64,000 bases of DNA from positions 62,001-126,000 of the forward strand of contig NZ_CAIWTY010000087.1 of NCBI RefSeq assembly GCF_903915725.1, read 5' to 3'. Below are positions 43,464 through 52,996 of this stretch, one piece after another. The DNA comes from an uncultured Rhodopila sp. (GTDB taxonomy: Bacteria; Pseudomonadota; Alphaproteobacteria; Acetobacterales; Acetobacteraceae). The notes under the pieces are model-generated. The model saw nothing but the letters and a program-made list of their open reading frames with translations. It had not been told where the DNA came from and did not search any database. How positions within the stretch are numbered: position 1 is the stretch's first letter; each line of letters starts with the position of its first letter. The translations under genes and the position numbers were made by a program.

Positions 43464-45029
43464 GTGACTCCGGATGTTTTGCGCAGCGGACGGCTCGGAT
43501 CCGCACCATCCGGGAATCGGTTCTTCCCACCCGTCCCGGGGGCCGTATCGGCCGGACGCATTGCTCTCGCGCGTTTCGGTTTCCTTTTGTTTGCAGTCGT
43601 TCTGGGCGCCTATTATTGGGTGTTACTCACGAGCGGAAGCCGAAATCCGTTTCCGGTCGTTCCTTTGGGAATGGTTTTCAACAGTATGGCCGAGCACCTT
43701 GTGCACGGTTCTTTTGAGGTCAGTCCCTCGGCCATCGATTTTGAAGGCTTTGTCCGCGACGGCAGGACCTATGCGTATTGGGGAATTTTCTGCGCCGCCA
43801 TTCGAATGCCATTGCTGCTCATTCCCGGCGGCAGCGGGACCGACGTCACGGCGCTCTCGTCGTTGACGGCGATCATGGCGGGCGTCTGGTTCAATCTGAG
43901 ATCTCTTGCTCTGGTCGCCAGGATGGTTCCCGACGGCCGGGAAAAGGGTTTCCTGCTCGTCATTTGCACCGCCGCCGTCCTGATGTCGGGCGCGCCGACG
44001 GCTTTCATGCGACTTTCGATCTACCAGGAGATCTGCTTTTGGGCGGGCGCACTTGCTGCCGGCTTCGTCTATGGAGCATTGCGGTGCCTGCTCGAAAATC
44101 GCTACCCGAGCGGCCGTTTGACCTGGATGGCAATTCTGGCAGGCCTCGCGCTTAACGCCCGGGTTTCGACGGGCGTTGGCCTGTATGCGGCACTTGGTTT
44201 GCTGATGGTTTCCTTGTTGCTGACACGCGATCCGGCCTCGCGCGCAGCGTTGACCCGGAGGCTCCCGGGACTATCGGCGCCTCTTATCGTGCTGGCGGCC
44301 TTTGCCTTAGTCGCCGGGGTGATCAATTACGGGCGCTGGGGCAACCCGCTGGTCTTTGTCGACTTTCGCTACTATGGTATATACGCGGAAGCATCGCACG
44401 CGGATAATCCCATCCGCCTCCACACTTACGGGGCGTTCAACATTCAGCGTATTCCCTTTGGACTGCTTTACTATTTTCTGCCGATATGGATTCTGCCGCT
44501 CGGCGGCCAGGCGTTCATGTTTCACGACTGGCAGAACCGGCTGATCGAGGTAACAGAGCTGCCGCCATCAAGTTTTCTGCTGACTGATCCGCTGTTCATC
44601 ATCCTGCTGGGCTGCCTGATGTGGCACCTCTTGAGCGCGCGGAGGCGGAGTCTTGTGCCTTTAGCCAATACAACATTGGTTATGGCCGGCCTGGCTGCTC
44701 CGGCGTTTCTCATGCTATGCGCAATCGCGATGTGCTATCGCTACCGGATCGAGTTCTATCCTTTACTCGAACTGGGCGGATTTCTTGGCCTCTATACCAT
44801 CCTCAGGCAACAAGAAAGCATGAATCTGTCTCGTCTTTTGCGGTCTGGTCTCATCGCCGCCGCGATCATCGGCATTCTCGGCTCCCATGCCGCCACCGCG
44901 GTATACAAGATTTCGCCGTTGGGTTCGGCATTGCGCACCATGCCCGATGGTGTGGTCGAAGGGTACAAAAGCATCGCGATGAGCCGTACAAGGGGAATGG
45001 GCGTTGGCGTCGTCACGCCGGGGAGGTAG
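43464..45029 (+). CDS. Polytopic membrane protein of unknown function
   Basis: A 521-residue protein from a GTG at 43464 with GGGAGG 7 bp upstream. It has roughly ten to twelve hydrophobic segments, for example about 36-55, 110-125, 135-155, 165-210, 225-245, 268-290, 335-355, 380-400, 410-430 and 465-485. Soluble loops include ADNPIRLHTYGAFNIQRIPFG. The size and topology resemble GT-C-type glycosyltransferases or sugar-lipid handling proteins, but I recognise no catalytic motif. Codon use looks less GC-rich than in its neighbours. It lies alone between gene relics, which suggests possible transfer. Confidence 0.7.
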   Translation: MTPDVLRSGRLGSAPSGNRFFPPVPGAVSAGRIALARFGFLLFAVVLGAYYWVLLTSGSRNPFPVVPLGMVFNSMAEHLVHGSFEVSPSAIDFEGFVRDGRTYAYWGIFCAAIRMPLLLIPGGSGTDVTALSSLTAIMAGVWFNLRSLALVARMVPDGREKGFLLVICTAAVLMSGAPTAFMRLSIYQEICFWAGALAAGFVYGALRCLLENRYPSGRLTWMAILAGLALNARVSTGVGLYAALGLLMVSLLLTRDPASRAALTRRLPGLSAPLIVLAAFALVAGVINYGRWGNPLVFVDFRYYGIYAEASHADNPIRLHTYGAFNIQRIPFGLLYYFLPIWILPLGGQAFMFHDWQNRLIEVTELPPSSFLLTDPLFIILLGCLMWHLLSARRRSLVPLANTTLVMAGLAAPAFLMLCAIAMCYRYRIEFYPLLELGGFLGLYTILRQQESMNLSRLLRSGLIAAAIIGILGSHAATAVYKISPLGSALRTMPDGVVEGYKSIAMSRTRGMGVGVVTPGR

Positions 45030-45089
45030 TACGGGCGGACGCGCCGCCGCCGCCGGCATGATGCATGCGTCACGGAGACGTTTGATTGA

Positions 45090-45260
45090 CACCATGTGGC
45101 TGACCGAGTCCGGTCGCACGTCCGCCGCGGCCTGCAGTGGGCGGGTGCCTTTGGTGATCGCCAGGGCAGCCGTCTCCTTCGGGCCGCAGGCGACACAAGT
45201 CACCATGTCCAGCAGGCCGTAGCCGGCGCGGATCAGCTTATCCCGGCCATTCTTTACCAT
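45090..45260 (-). pseudogene. YchF (OLA1-like GTPase) C-terminal relic
   Basis: On the minus strand about 55 codons read [20 protein letters not shown], then [20 protein letters not shown]. This mirrors the YchF C-terminal TGS-type domain (LIRAGY.LL....F.AG.KE.RAWT...GT.APQAA). Conserved positions have decayed and there is no GTPase part. The gap 45030-45311 holds only this fragment. Confidence 0.5.
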
Positions 45261-45311
45261 TTCTTAAGGAAATTCGGTGATACCCGAGACACAGTGGTCT
45301 CGGAGGTCGCC

Positions 45312-47582
45312 GTGGGTGCATTGTTGGCTCGCTGCCGGGTAGGGTGTCAGATCGCCATACTCGGGCTGATAGGAATCACCGGCGTCCTCGCAATCGCCGG
45401 CATCAACGTGTGGGGATCCCGCCAGATCGATCTGACGAATGCAGCGATGACGGCCGCCCGGCAGGCCCGCGATCTGGAAACCACCGCGCAGATCGCGCTG
45501 CTGCAAGCGCGCCGGCAGGAGAAGAACTTCCTGCTGCGCCATGATGAAACCTCGGTGGCCCAGCAGGCTAATTCAACGGCCGCCGCGTTGAAGGCGCTTC
45601 ATGCGCTCAGCCAACGGGTCGCGGAGCAGCCGGAACTTGCCGGCGCCGCCAGGCAGATGATCGAGGACACGCGGCAATACGCATCGCTGTTCGATGGCGT
45701 CGTCAGCCAGGGGCGGACTGCTGGACTGACGGAAAATCAGGGCCTGCTAGGCGCGTTGCGTGCCAATATTCACGACGTCGAAGACAAGCTGAAGCCCGTC
45801 GGGTCCGCCGCCGCTCAGATTGCCATGCTGACCATGCGGCGGTACGAGAAAGACTTCATCACCCGCCTCGATCCGAAATACGGGGAACAGCTGAAGGCGG
45901 CGCAACCGGAATTCGTCGCGGCAATCAACGCCGCCGCCATGCCGGAGACGGTCCGAAAAGACATTTTGGCCAGCATGGACGCCTATCAGGAGAGCTTTGC
46001 CCGATTTATGTCCGGAACGTTGGCACAGGCGCGATCTATAGACCGGCTCATTGACGTTTCCCGTGGGATCGAGCCGCATCTGGCGGCTGCGGACAGAAAA
46101 TTCGCTGAACAGGCAGAAGCAGCGGAGGTCGAGGCGACGGCGATAGCTGCCAGAATACATCAGACGGTGGCCGTTTCGCTCGGCCTGATCACCGTCCTCG
46201 TCGTGGGACTGAGCTGGATCAGCGGGCGCAACATCGGCCGGCCGATCATCGCGGTGACCCGATCGATGGAATCGCTGGTGCGCGGCGATTTGACGACACC
46301 GGTACCCACCGATCAGCGGCGCGACGAAATCGGCACTATGATCCAGGTGGTCGGCGTCCTGAAGGACAGCCTCGTCGCCGCACAGCGCATGCGGCAGGAG
46401 CAGGACGCAGCGCGCGAGCGGGCGGAACTGGACAAGCGCGCCGCCCTGACGGCCATGGCCGATCGCATCGAGCGTGAAGCCGCCGCCGCCGTGCACCAGA
46501 TCGGTGAGCGAACCGTTGCCATGACCGCGACCGCGGGCCAGATGCGGGACCTTGCCGGACGCACCGGCGTTGCGGCTGAAACGGCCGCCTCCGCGGCGGC
46601 GCTGGCGCTGGGCAACGCACAGGCGGTCGCCAGTGCGGCCGAGGAGCTGTCGGCGTCGATCCGGGAGATCAGCAGTCAGGTGGCCCAATCCACCACCGTC
46701 GTCGGCCAGGCCGTGCAGGCCGGGACCGAAACCCGGGCGGCAATCGAGGCCCTCAACGAGCAGGTCGGCCGTATCGGCCTGGTCGCCGACAGTATCGGCG
46801 CCATCGCCGCGAAGACCAACCTCCTGGCGCTGAACGCGACAATCGAGGCGGCACGCGCCGGGGAGGCTGGCAAGGGATTCGCCGTGGTCGCCGGCGAGGT
46901 GAAGCAACTGGCGACTCAGACCGCGCGATCGACCGAAGAAATCACCCGCCGCGTCAATGAAGTCCGGCTGGCCACTGGCGTGGCTGTCGGTGCCGTGCAG
47001 CGCATCGGCACGACGATCAACGACGTCAGTGATATAGCCGGTGCGATCGCGGCCGCGGTGGAGGAACAGGGGGCGGCGACCGCCGAGATCGCGCGCAACG
47101 TCGCCGAAACGGCGTCGGCGGTGAACGAAATGACCAGCCGCAACACGGACGTGTCCGGCGAAGCCGAGAAAGCCGGGCGATATGCCGGAGACGTCCTGGA
47201 GAGCACGAAAATTCTTGACGGCGCCGTTAGCGAGTTGCAGCGGGCGATCACCCGAACGGTCCGCACCTCCACCGAAGAGGCCGATCGGCGTCTTTTCAAG
47301 CGCCACGCGGTCGATCTCGGGTGCCGGATCGAGGGTGCCGGGGCCACGCAGTCCGCTCGCATCAGGGAGATTTCGGAGGGCGGGGCGCGCCTGACCGGCA
47401 CGGCGGGTCTTTCAGCGGGCGGCCGCGCAACATTGCGTATCGACGGACTGAGCGCGCAAATCGGGTTGACCATAGTTGGCACCGAAGGCGATGACCTGAG
47501 GGTGTCGTTCGAACCAGACGAGGCGGCCAGGCTTGGTATTCGTGCCCTGGTGGAAAGGACCGCCTTTAAGTCCGCCGCCTGA
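45312..47582 (+). CDS. Methyl-accepting chemotaxis protein with C-terminal PilZ domain
   Basis: The GTG at 45312 has GGAGG 5 bp upstream and gives 756 residues; the longer open frame upstream overlaps the ychF relic. A first transmembrane helix (about residues 10-30) is followed by a periplasmic helical sensor and a second helix near 285-305. HAMP follows (about 305-360). The signalling hairpin tip is [33 protein letters not shown]. After about residue 650 a PilZ domain follows: RRLFKRHAV for RxxxR and [10 protein letters not shown] for the D/NxSxxG motif. It may couple chemotaxis to cyclic-di-GMP. No che genes are nearby. Confidence 0.88.
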   Translation: MGALLARCRVGCQIAILGLIGITGVLAIAGINVWGSRQIDLTNAAMTAARQARDLETTAQIALLQARRQEKNFLLRHDETSVAQQANSTAAALKALHALSQRVAEQPELAGAARQMIEDTRQYASLFDGVVSQGRTAGLTENQGLLGALRANIHDVEDKLKPVGSAAAQIAMLTMRRYEKDFITRLDPKYGEQLKAAQPEFVAAINAAAMPETVRKDILASMDAYQESFARFMSGTLAQARSIDRLIDVSRGIEPHLAAADRKFAEQAEAAEVEATAIAARIHQTVAVSLGLITVLVVGLSWISGRNIGRPIIAVTRSMESLVRGDLTTPVPTDQRRDEIGTMIQVVGVLKDSLVAAQRMRQEQDAARERAELDKRAALTAMADRIEREAAAAVHQIGERTVAMTATAGQMRDLAGRTGVAAETAASAAALALGNAQAVASAAEELSASIREISSQVAQSTTVVGQAVQAGTETRAAIEALNEQVGRIGLVADSIGAIAAKTNLLALNATIEAARAGEAGKGFAVVAGEVKQLATQTARSTEEITRRVNEVRLATGVAVGAVQRIGTTINDVSDIAGAIAAAVEEQGAATAEIARNVAETASAVNEMTSRNTDVSGEAEKAGRYAGDVLESTKILDGAVSELQRAITRTVRTSTEEADRRLFKRHAVDLGCRIEGAGATQSARIREISEGGARLTGTAGLSAGGRATLRIDGLSAQIGLTIVGTEGDDLRVSFEPDEAARLGIRALVERTAFKSAA

Positions 47583-47606
47583 ATGCGGGCTTGAGGTTGC
47601 GGTCGT

Positions 47607-47683
47607 TGGTGGCCGGGGAGGATCTGAACCGTCCAACCTCGCGCTCATAAACCGTGTGCTCTGGCGCTGCGTGGGGGCAGGCC
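47607..47683 (-). pseudogene. Degenerate tRNA-like sequence
   Basis: A 77-nt minus-strand stretch ends GGCCACCA and starts GGCC, with a T-loop-like GGTTCAGATCC and AGAGC in the D-arm area. Five of seven acceptor pairs, three of five anticodon-stem pairs and three of five T-stem pairs form. The anticodon-loop position reads TTTATGA. The layout is that of a tRNA but with too many mismatches to be functional. The gap 47583-47743 holds nothing else. Confidence 0.4.
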
Positions 47684-47743
47684 ACGATCACGGCGCTACC
47701 GCATTAGCGCGGTCGTAGCCACAAGCATAGTGACCGGCTTTCG

Positions 47744-48592
47744 TTACCGCTGGTCCGAAGCGGTGGTCTTGTGCTGGGCAATGAGGTGCAGGTAGGCAAC
47801 CAATGCCTCCAGATCAGCATCAGGCAGTGCGCCGGCTCCGAAACCGGGCATCTGCTGAAGCGGCCAGCTGCGAACCGATTTCGGGTCGCGCACCAGGGCG
47901 CGCAATCCTTGGTCGGTGAGATAGTCTGTCGCGTTCATCGGCCAGCCCAGATCCGGACCCTTTTCGCCTGCGCCGCCTCCGTTCAGGCGGTGGCAGGGCA
48001 GGCAATCGGCCGCGAACACCTGCTGCCCACGCCGGGCTGGGGCGTCGGGTGCGAGCGATGGATCGGCGGCCAGTTGCGGCCAGCGATGGGCCGGGCTCTC
48101 CAACGCTGTCAGGCTTGCCAGTTGATAGGGCCACTGCTCGGAGCCCACGCCGGACCGTTCGGGATGCTCCCAGACGAGATAAAACGGTCCCGCCCCGGTG
48201 TTTTTGCCCGGGAGGGTGGGCCACGGCTGGCCGGGCGGCTCAACCGCAATCCATGCGGTCGCACCGCCCTCGGTTCCCTGGCGAACCAGCAACAGCGGGA
48301 TCTGTGCTACGAAGCCGTCGCCGGCACGCGCTTCGAGCGTGTCGAAGCGGTCCTGTGGCAGGTCTGCAAGCAAGGGCGCCAGCGGCACCGCACGATAACG
48401 GGCGGCGCGTCCGTAATCATGGTCATTTGGGATGTCTATTTCAGCCGCGTCCGGCCGGGCGAGAAGCTCGGACGCAGTGAAACGGCGGGTGATTCCGCCC
48501 AGGTCGATCGTCAGCGAAGGCTCGGCCGCTCCCGCCATCTTCACCGCAACGATCAGAATCATCAACAACGCCGGACACATGATCGGTCGCAT
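47744..48592 (-). CDS. Periplasmic c-type cytochrome with N-terminal oxidoreductase-like domain
   Basis: This 282-residue protein has a signal peptide (residues 1-22, ending MAGA). Residues about 25-165 resemble the molybdopterin sulfite oxidase/YedY-type fold region (TIDLGGITRRFTASELL, YRAVPLAPLLADLP, TAWIAVEPPGQPWP) but without an evident cofactor cysteine. A single class I cytochrome c domain follows, with CLPCH heme attachment and the probable Met ligand in QQMPGFGAGAL. It is probably a periplasmic electron carrier. No partner dehydrogenase is adjacent. Confidence 0.78.
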   Translation of the reverse strand: MRPIMCPALLMILIVAVKMAGAAEPSLTIDLGGITRRFTASELLARPDAAEIDIPNDHDYGRAARYRAVPLAPLLADLPQDRFDTLEARAGDGFVAQIPLLLVRQGTEGGATAWIAVEPPGQPWPTLPGKNTGAGPFYLVWEHPERSGVGSEQWPYQLASLTALESPAHRWPQLAADPSLAPDAPARRGQQVFAADCLPCHRLNGGGAGEKGPDLGWPMNATDYLTDQGLRALVRDPKSVRSWPLQQMPGFGAGALPDADLEALVAYLHLIAQHKTTASDQR

Positions 48593-48619
48593 GGAAGCCT
48601 CCCCGAGGACGGCGCTGTA

Positions 48620-49876
48620 TCATGCCAGGGCCAGTCCCGCTGTCCCAACGGCAGCGTCAAGCGCCCGCGGCGACCGCAGTTCCACACCCGGCAACGCTTC
48701 GTTAAGCACCCGGGCGCGAATGGCCGCCCACGGCGGATTACGCGCCCCACCGCCAACCGTGAACACCCTTTTGACCAGTGGTGCCCCAAGATCCGCAAGG
48801 CGCCGGTACGCTGCCGCCTCGATCCGCGCGATGCTCTCCAGCAGTCCATGCAGAAACGCCGCATCGTCGGCCGGCCGCGGCGTCTCCCGCGGCGGCAGGG
48901 CGTCATCGGCTATGGGAAAGCGCTCGCCTGCGGACGGCAGCGGGTAGAAATCCAGTCCCGACACGACGGACGGATCGATCCGTGCGCTGAGTGCTGCAAG
49001 CTGTGCCGGCGAAAAGTATTTCGCCAGCGCGCCACCGCCGGTGTTCGACGCCCCGCCGGGCAGCCACAGCGAGCCGATCCGATGGCTGTAGATGCCATAG
49101 CCGGGCGCCAGAACCGGACGAGGCGACAGCAATTTCAGCGTCAATGTGGTGCCGAGCGACGTAACCCCGTCGCCCTCCTCAATTGCCCCGGTTGCCAGGA
49201 ATGCCGCGCATCCATCCGTCGTGCCGGCAACGATCCTGACGGCGGCCGGAAGGCCGAGATCCCGTGCGTTCGGCCCGGAAATTCGGCCGATGGTTTGCCC
49301 GGGCGGCACCACCTCGGGCAGGAGTGCCGGATCCAGGTCCAGCCCCCCCAGCCACTCGGGCCAACCGGGGAGGGCGGGGTCGTAACCGGTCTTCAGGGCG
49401 TTGTTCCAGTCGCTGACGCCGAACCGGCCGCATAGACGGCCTGCAAGCCAGTCAGCCTCGTGCAGCAGATGCGCCCGGCCGTTCAGGTTCCGCCAGGCCA
49501 AGGCGCGGGCCAGTGGCGACGAGGCCCCTCGAGCGGCGCTGCCAGGCGGTGCGACCCGCGCCACGCACGCGACGTCGGCCGGGTCTGCCCGGTCGTTATA
49601 GAGGCTTGCGGGTGCGAGCGGACACCCGGCGGCATCGACCGGAAGGATTGTGCCACTGGTGCCGTCGACGGCGATGCTTTCAACATCGATCAGGCTGGCC
49701 TCGCGTGCCAGTGCACCGACAGCCTCCCGCAGGGCGCGCCACCAGGCGTCCGGGTTGCCCCGTTCCGCGGCGCCGATCGGCGTGCCGGTGATTGCCACGA
49801 CGTCACGCCGCGCATCGACGAGCGCCGCCCGGATGCCGGATGTGCCAAGATCGATGCCGATCGCCACAGCTTTCAT
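48620..49876 (-). CDS. FGGY-family carbohydrate kinase
   Basis: A 418-residue sugar kinase. The N-terminal phosphate-1 motif is IGIDLGTSGIRAALVD. AVDGTSGTILPVD and TTDGCAAFLATGA lie in the two ATPase domains, with the C-terminal VFTVGGGARNPPW. It is shorter than xylulokinase or glycerol kinase (about 480-500) and resembles the ribulokinase/xylulokinase-like group known from cyanobacteria and plants. The substrate is probably a pentulose, unproven. The next 350 bp (49877-50225) contain no supported gene. Confidence 0.83.
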   Translation of the reverse strand: MKAVAIGIDLGTSGIRAALVDARRDVVAITGTPIGAAERGNPDAWWRALREAVGALAREASLIDVESIAVDGTSGTILPVDAAGCPLAPASLYNDRADPADVACVARVAPPGSAARGASSPLARALAWRNLNGRAHLLHEADWLAGRLCGRFGVSDWNNALKTGYDPALPGWPEWLGGLDLDPALLPEVVPPGQTIGRISGPNARDLGLPAAVRIVAGTTDGCAAFLATGAIEEGDGVTSLGTTLTLKLLSPRPVLAPGYGIYSHRIGSLWLPGGASNTGGGALAKYFSPAQLAALSARIDPSVVSGLDFYPLPSAGERFPIADDALPPRETPRPADDAAFLHGLLESIARIEAAAYRRLADLGAPLVKRVFTVGGGARNPPWAAIRARVLNEALPGVELRSPRALDAAVGTAGLALA

Positions 49877-50318
49877 AGGCTGCGCCCCTTCCGCGGATGG
49901 TGTTTATGCCGCCGGCCAAGAACCGGCACCCGTGGCAACAGTAAAGGCCGCTGCGCCCCGCACCGCACGCAAGCGGCAACGGTCACAGGATCTCCGGCCG
50001 GAACTGTGACCGGCGACTGATAATCTTCCCCGCGACCATTCGTAACGTAGCAGGGGCAGGGACCAGCACAAATCTTGCCAAATAATCCCGCGGTAGGGCA
50101 AAAAATCAATCAAACCCGAACAAAAACGAACACTCCGCTGCGACTACGCAATATTATTGGTGGCGGCCGGTCGAACCGGGAAGGCAAACCATGAAGTGCA
50201 TTCTTCACAATTTCGTTTTGAAGTAATGGCGATTGCTATCGATCCGGACCAGTCATACTCTGATTGCGCTGGAGCGGATCGTGACGGTCTTGCCTACAGA
50301 GCGGAGATTGAACCGCAC

Positions 50319-51251
50319 ATGAGCGTTTTTTCCGAGGTGGCCGCTGCGCTTGGTGTGCCCGGCTGGGGGGTGGCGATCAGTTCCGGTATCGTTCTCCTGG
50401 CGAAGCAGGTTGATGGCTCGATGCGCCCGGAGGCAAAGGCCGTGATCGGCGAGTTTCTCGATCAAGGCCGCATCCCAACCGAAGCGCCGAGCGTAACGAA
50501 CGCGGTATGCGCTGCATTCCGGGCGACGTTCGGAGAGCGGCAGTGGAGCTGGCGGTGCACGCGGCGGACGTTGCTGCTGTCGATGTTTACCGTCTACTCG
50601 ATTTGCCTGCTGATCTGGTCCAAACATGGCGGCGAAATCCGCGGCCGGATGCCGGGCCTGCCCTCCTTGCCGGCTATGATTGCCTCCTCGCTGATAGGGG
50701 TCGTGCTGTTCTCGCTGACTCTGACGCTGTACGTCGGTAAAACGCGGCTGATCTTGCGCGGCATGAGCAATTTGCGCGGATTTTATGGCCTGTTCGCCTT
50801 CATGCTGCTGGATCTTTTGCTGACCTATTCAATCAACATGGTGTTTTATTGGGGGCCGAATATGGCGCTCTTCGGACTTACCAATCTTTGCGATACCACG
50901 CGCTACTACCACCCGAACGCGGACTGCACCGCGTTCGACAACCCGGCCGGTGTCCTGGCCGGTATAGTCGGCATCTCAGCGGCGATGACGGAGCGGATTT
51001 GGTCGCAGGCCGGATCGCTCACGCCTGGCAATATCCTGAACTATGCTGAGGGTTGCACTACCCTGCTCACCTCGATTTGGACGGTCCTGATCGTTATCGC
51101 GATGGCGATGCTGCGCTTGCTGTCGCCACTTGCGCGGGTCAGGCGCTTTGTCCGCTGGGGATGGGACGTTCGCGAAAATGCAGTGATGGCCCTGGGATGG
51201 ATGATGGCCGTGTTGGTGTTTCTGAGCTCGATAGTCTACGCCATCGTCTGA
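50319..51251 (+). CDS. Membrane protein of unknown function
   Basis: I use the ATG at 50319 (MSVFSEVAAALGVPGWG, 310 residues); an in-frame ATG at 50226 would add 31 residues with a weaker ribosome-binding site. About four to five transmembrane helices are predicted, near 105-125, 140-165, 175-200, 255-275 and 290-308. A cytoplasmic N-terminal region of about 95 residues precedes them. A soluble loop between helices contains two cysteines (LCDTTRYYHPNADC). I recognise no family. It stands alone between a kinase and carD. Confidence 0.6.
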   Translation: MSVFSEVAAALGVPGWGVAISSGIVLLAKQVDGSMRPEAKAVIGEFLDQGRIPTEAPSVTNAVCAAFRATFGERQWSWRCTRRTLLLSMFTVYSICLLIWSKHGGEIRGRMPGLPSLPAMIASSLIGVVLFSLTLTLYVGKTRLILRGMSNLRGFYGLFAFMLLDLLLTYSINMVFYWGPNMALFGLTNLCDTTRYYHPNADCTAFDNPAGVLAGIVGISAAMTERIWSQAGSLTPGNILNYAEGCTTLLTSIWTVLIVIAMAMLRLLSPLARVRRFVRWGWDVRENAVMALGWMMAVLVFLSSIVYAIV

Positions 51252-51356
51252 TCCGGCAGCCGTGGGGAGTGCCGTTGCCGGCGGCGGACCGGCCAGCGGC
51301 ATGGTCGCTAAAGCAGTAGCGGCATGCCGCTTGTCGCCGTTGCGTCCAACCCGGAT

Positions 51357-51989
51357 TCAAACAGCCTTCAGAAAATCAGTCAGCTTGGTAATCGCGGTCA
51401 GCTTGTCGGTCTGGTCCAGCGCGCCCAGCTCGGCGGCGAGACGATCCATCGCCGACTCGTAGATTTGCCGCTCGGAAAAACTCTGGTCCGGCTGCCCGGA
51501 GTTGCGGTGCAGGTCACGCACCACCTCGGCTATCGCCAGCGGATCCCCGGAGTTGATTTTCGCTTCGTACTCCTGCGCTCGGCGGGACCACATCGTGCGC
51601 TTGACCCTGGCCTTGCCCTTCAGCACTGCCAGAGCCTCATCGAACTGCTTGCGGCTGGCCAGCTTGCGCAGCCCGGCGGTGCGTGCCTTGGCGACCGGCA
51701 CCCGCAAGGTCATGCGGTTTTCTTCGAATGTGATATGAATCAGTTCGAGTTCGTGGCCCGCGATGCTCTCGACCGCGATTCGCTCGACGCGGCCGACTCC
51801 ATGCGTCGGGTAGACCACATGGTCACCCTCGACGAAGATCTCCGCTTTCGCGATCGCCCGCGGCGTCAGGTTCGGCCCGTTATGCGGCGGGCGCGGCTGA
51901 ACCCGAGGCTCCTGCGGCACCGGAGCACTGACTGCCGACTCTTCAGCCGCTGGATTCGACACGTCTTCCACTGCCTGCTGCTCACCCAT
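51357..51989 (-). CDS. carD: CarD-family transcriptional regulator
   Basis: A 210-residue protein. After a low-complexity Pro/Glu-rich N-terminus of about 45 residues, the RNA polymerase-interacting Tudor-like domain starts (GDHVVYPTHGVGRVERI). A helical DNA-binding domain follows (SRRAQEYEAKINSGDPLAIAEVVRDLHR). CarD stabilises open complexes at many promoters through the RNAP beta subunit. It lies next to fdxA, the usual alphaproteobacterial arrangement. The 249-bp gap before fdxA has no supported gene. Confidence 0.93.
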   Translation of the reverse strand: MGEQQAVEDVSNPAAEESAVSAPVPQEPRVQPRPPHNGPNLTPRAIAKAEIFVEGDHVVYPTHGVGRVERIAVESIAGHELELIHITFEENRMTLRVPVAKARTAGLRKLASRKQFDEALAVLKGKARVKRTMWSRRAQEYEAKINSGDPLAIAEVVRDLHRNSGQPDQSFSERQIYESAMDRLAAELGALDQTDKLTAITKLTDFLKAV

Positions 51990-52238
51990 CTTATTACCTG
52001 CCGGTCAACCGTACAAATGTGTCGGAACGATGGAGGCTACAAGCGGGTCCGGACAGCCGCGGAAGGCCCGATCCGATTCGATCCCACGGCTTTCTCGGGG
52101 ATCGCAAAGCCACCAGCCCCATTCTTCCTGGCGATCCGGAAGTCGAGACGCGGTGCCTCAGACTCCAGGATACAAGCCACGCGTAGCTTACCACAAAAAC
52201 CAGTCCGCGTCAGCGGCTAAAGGCGGATAGGCCCGCCG

Positions 52239-52589
52239 CTAAGCGGCAGCCGGTCCGGTGTCCGATCCGGGTTCCGGAGAGAAGAGCTCCGCCTTGTCCG
52301 GCTTGTCCTTCCAATCCTCCGCGTCAGCCGGAGGCTCGCCCTTCCGCGTGATGTTGGGCCATACCAGCGCATAGGTGCGGTTCTTCTCCAGCCACTCCTC
52401 GGTCCTGCCATCGCTGTCCGGCAGAATGGCTTCGGCCGGACATTCCGGTTCGCACACGCCACAATCGATGCATTCATCCGGATGGATCACAAGCATGTTG
52501 GCGCCGACATAGAAGCAATCGACCGGGCAGACCTCGACGCAGTCCATGAACTTACAACGAATACAATTCTCGGTGACCACATAGGTCAT
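52239..52589 (-). CDS. fdxA: FdxA-type 7Fe ferredoxin
   Basis: A 116-residue ferredoxin with the 3Fe-4S/4Fe-4S pattern [18 protein letters not shown] near the N-terminus and [12 protein letters not shown] in the second motif. The acidic C-terminal extension ([17 protein letters not shown] and beyond) is typical of the FdxA group. It is an electron carrier of undefined partner. It sits between carD and the S4-protein/helicase pair. Confidence 0.94.
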   Translation of the reverse strand: MTYVVTENCIRCKFMDCVEVCPVDCFYVGANMLVIHPDECIDCGVCEPECPAEAILPDSDGRTEEWLEKNRTYALVWPNITRKGEPPADAEDWKDKPDKAELFSPEPGSDTGPAAA

Positions 52590-52637
52590 TGGGTAACCTC
52601 TAGACGTAGGAACAACAGGCGGCGCGGTGCCGGGCGA

Positions 52638-52967
52638 TCAGGCGGAGCGATATGCCGACGTTTGCGCATCAACGCAAGATGTTGCTGGCACATCGCTGAC
52701 ATCCCTGTACAAAAGCCGTGCCTCGGACGCAGGTCCGCGCCGCTGCGCCAGCCCGGCGACCTGTAGAACCCGCACCGTTCCATGCACCGGGACGGTCAGC
52801 ACATCCCCCACCCGCAGCCGGGCGTGCGGCTTGCATGTCGGCTGACGGTTGATGCGGATCGAGCCTTGCGTCACCAGCTCCGCGCAGTCCGAGCGCGCCC
52901 GCATGACCCTGGCGCACCACAGCCATTTGTCGAGCCGCTGCCAGTCCCGGTCTTCGATGTCAGGTAT
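52638..52967 (-). CDS. S4-domain RNA-binding protein (Hsp15-like)
   Basis: The conserved family start is WQRLDKWLWCARVMRARSDC, so the first Met at 52904 is internal. In this frame a TGA lies just upstream, and the only plausible start is ATA at 52967 (IPDIEDRDWQ), 5 bp after GGAGGGG. That gives 109 residues. The S4 motif continues with LVTQGSIRINRQPTCKPHARLRVGDVL. Hsp15 binds free 50S subunits carrying nascent chains. The ATA may be a mutated ATG or a genuine rare start. It follows the helicase gene by 29 bp. Confidence 0.75.
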   Translation of the reverse strand: MPDIEDRDWQRLDKWLWCARVMRARSDCAELVTQGSIRINRQPTCKPHARLRVGDVLTVPVHGTVRVLQVAGLAQRRGPASEARLLYRDVSDVPATSCVDAQTSAYRSA

Positions 52968-52996
52968 CGGTCCCCTCCGCGATCAAGGCACGCACC

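Noticed and set aside
43464-45029. Assignment of the membrane protein as a named glycosyltransferase
   Set aside because: The topology is compatible, but I saw no catalytic motif, so I left the function open.
51324-52220. 298-codon plus-strand open frame
   Set aside because: It is antisense to carD, which has the recognised domain.
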